IMG/VR virus record: IMGVR_UViG_3300028592_000067
Location: 1 to 28,025 of that record
Origin: a virus
Length of the DNA stretch: 28,025 bases
Strand: one strand, 5' to 3'
A program made the position numbers and the translations under genes. Shown piece by piece: positions 27,360 to 28,025 of this stretch (position 1 is its first letter; each line of letters begins with the position of its first letter). Below the pieces are notes generated by a model, which saw only the letters and a program-made list of their open reading frames with translations, did not search any database and was not told the origin of the DNA.

Positions 27360-27468
27360 GCGCTTGACCATTCGGGAAATCTTCGGGCATGGTACTGACA
27401 CCGGCAAGAACGTGGGAGCAGGCAAGCTCGTCTCACCGCTAGCGCCCTCTCATCCCTTTCTGCTGTAG
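27358..27468 (+). CDS. Possible 36-residue peptide
   Basis: Starts MRLTIREIFGHGTDTGKNVG with GGAG eight bases upstream of the ATG, and ends just before the next plus-strand gene. The good ribosome-binding site is the main support. No motif is recognised, and the stretch could simply be a leader. Confidence 0.25.
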   Translation: MRLTIREIFGHGTDTGKNVGAGKLVSPLAPSHPFLL

Positions 27469-27474
27469 GGTCCC

Positions 27475-27954
27475 ATGACGAAAAAGTGTCGGCGATGCGG
27501 ATTGGACGTATCCTCGTTTGCGCCAGCGTGCCCGTATTGCGGTGTCAGCAACCCCGGGAGGGCAAAGATCACCCCCCTTAAGGCACTGGCCATAGGAATT
27601 GGCTTGCTGCTCATGATAGGTGTCGCCGTCATCGAGGATGGCATCGAAGCGTCGAGCGCTGCGCCGACTACTGTAGAGGAAGCCGCCGCCGGCGTTGCGC
27701 GCCGGACGCGCAGCGCCGTGCAGTCGGCGTGTCAGGAGTGGGTCCGGCTGTCGCTCAAGGCTCCATCCACGGCGAAGTTTCAGCGCGAGGGGCGAGAGAC
27801 GGGGCCACGGATCGGAGCCGACAGCACGCTATGGATCTCTCGGGGGTTCGTGGACGCCCAGAACTCCTTCGGCGCGCAGCTTCGGAACCGCTACGAATGC
27901 GTTGCGCGAGTCGAGCCGCGTGGCATCAGCGCGGTGTCGGTGACGGTCGAGTAG
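27475..27954 (+). CDS. Membrane-anchored zinc-ribbon protein, possible lysogenic conversion gene
   Basis: A 159-residue protein. MTKKCRRCGLDVSSFAPACP begins an N-terminal zinc ribbon (CxxC...CPYC, residues 5-22). One transmembrane segment follows at about 36-54 (LKALAIGIGLLLMIGVAVIE), then a C-terminal domain of about 100 residues (SACQEWVRLSLKAPSTAKFQ; NRYECVARVEPRGISAVSVT). The order is cytoplasmic ribbon, membrane anchor, external domain. It lies beyond the repressor, on the repressor's strand, where genes expressed in lysogens are often found. Confidence 0.65.
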   Translation: MTKKCRRCGLDVSSFAPACPYCGVSNPGRAKITPLKALAIGIGLLLMIGVAVIEDGIEASSAAPTTVEEAAAGVARRTRSAVQSACQEWVRLSLKAPSTAKFQREGRETGPRIGADSTLWISRGFVDAQNSFGAQLRNRYECVARVEPRGISAVSVTVE

Positions 27955-27984
27955 CAGGGCGGCCCTGAGCATCGTCACTCCGCG

Positions 27985-28025
27985 CTAGAAGCGGAGCCCG
28001 ATGCGACCGCCCGCGACCAGTTGCC
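27985..28025 (-). CDS. C-terminal end of an outer-membrane-protein-like gene, partial
   Basis: Only 13 codons are visible, ending QLVAGGRIGLRF then TAG. A final alternating hydrophobic strand with C-terminal Phe is typical of beta-barrel outer-membrane proteins. Too little is present to be sure, and the short gap 27955-27984 shows no clear terminator. Confidence 0.3.
   Translation of the reverse strand, partial: QLVAGGRIGLRF

Overview
The window reads as a stretch of a temperate double-stranded DNA phage genome from a high-GC bacterium. The host cannot be named from this sequence. A lipobox-type lipoprotein gene and a beta-barrel-like C-terminus at the right edge suggest a Gram-negative-type envelope; Gemmatimonadota would fit the composition but that is only a guess. 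Nearly all genes lie on the minus strand and are packed with ATGA, GTGA or TAATG stop/start overlaps. The exceptions are the immunity repressor and the genes beyond it at the right end, and one gene embedded antisense inside an intein.

Read in transcription order (right to left), the layout is as follows. (1) 26.1-28.0 kb: possible lysogenic-conversion genes, a rightward XRE-type repressor, a divergent operator/promoter region, a leftward Cro-like gene, then a small operon with a lipoprotein and a one-helix membrane protein. (2) 22.4-25.9 kb: a recombination cassette of Gp157-like protein, Sak4-like RecA-fold ATPase and SSB, followed by unknown helical proteins and a tRNA-like fold. (3) 20.57-22.2 kb: excisionase, tyrosine integrase and what looks like a complete attP, with a 3' tRNA-Met fragment as core and two pairs of 12-bp direct repeats as arms. 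(4) 13.8-20.6 kb: DNA metabolism, with a C5 cytosine methyltransferase carrying a seven-repeat recognition region, two related zinc-ribbon/winged-helix proteins, a replisome organizer with iteron-like repeats, a RecU-like resolvase and an HNH nuclease. (5) 8.5-13.8 kb: a chain of small unknown genes, many rich in Cys pairs. (6) 1-8.5 kb: the packaging and head module, with TerS, TerL, DUF4055-type portal, a HExxH protein, a Mu F-like head morphogenesis protein, a scaffold-like protein and a P22-type coat protein cut by the left end.

The most striking object is the intein in the Mu F-like head protein (2250-3197). Its splicing blocks are on the minus strand, while the space normally holding a homing endonuclease encodes a Vsr/EDxHD-type nuclease on the opposite strand (2325-2960, plus). 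The two readings overlap at both ends of the nuclease gene, and the minus frame stays open throughout.

The structural genes appear to be driven by two similar leader cassettes (before terS and before the scaffold gene), each a sigma70-like promoter followed by a related strong hairpin. The attP lies in the interior, with phage genes on both sides, so this DNA was probably sequenced as a circular, packaged or otherwise unintegrated phage rather than an integrated prophage. The first 48 bases form a perfect inverted repeat that may be a contig-end assembly artefact.
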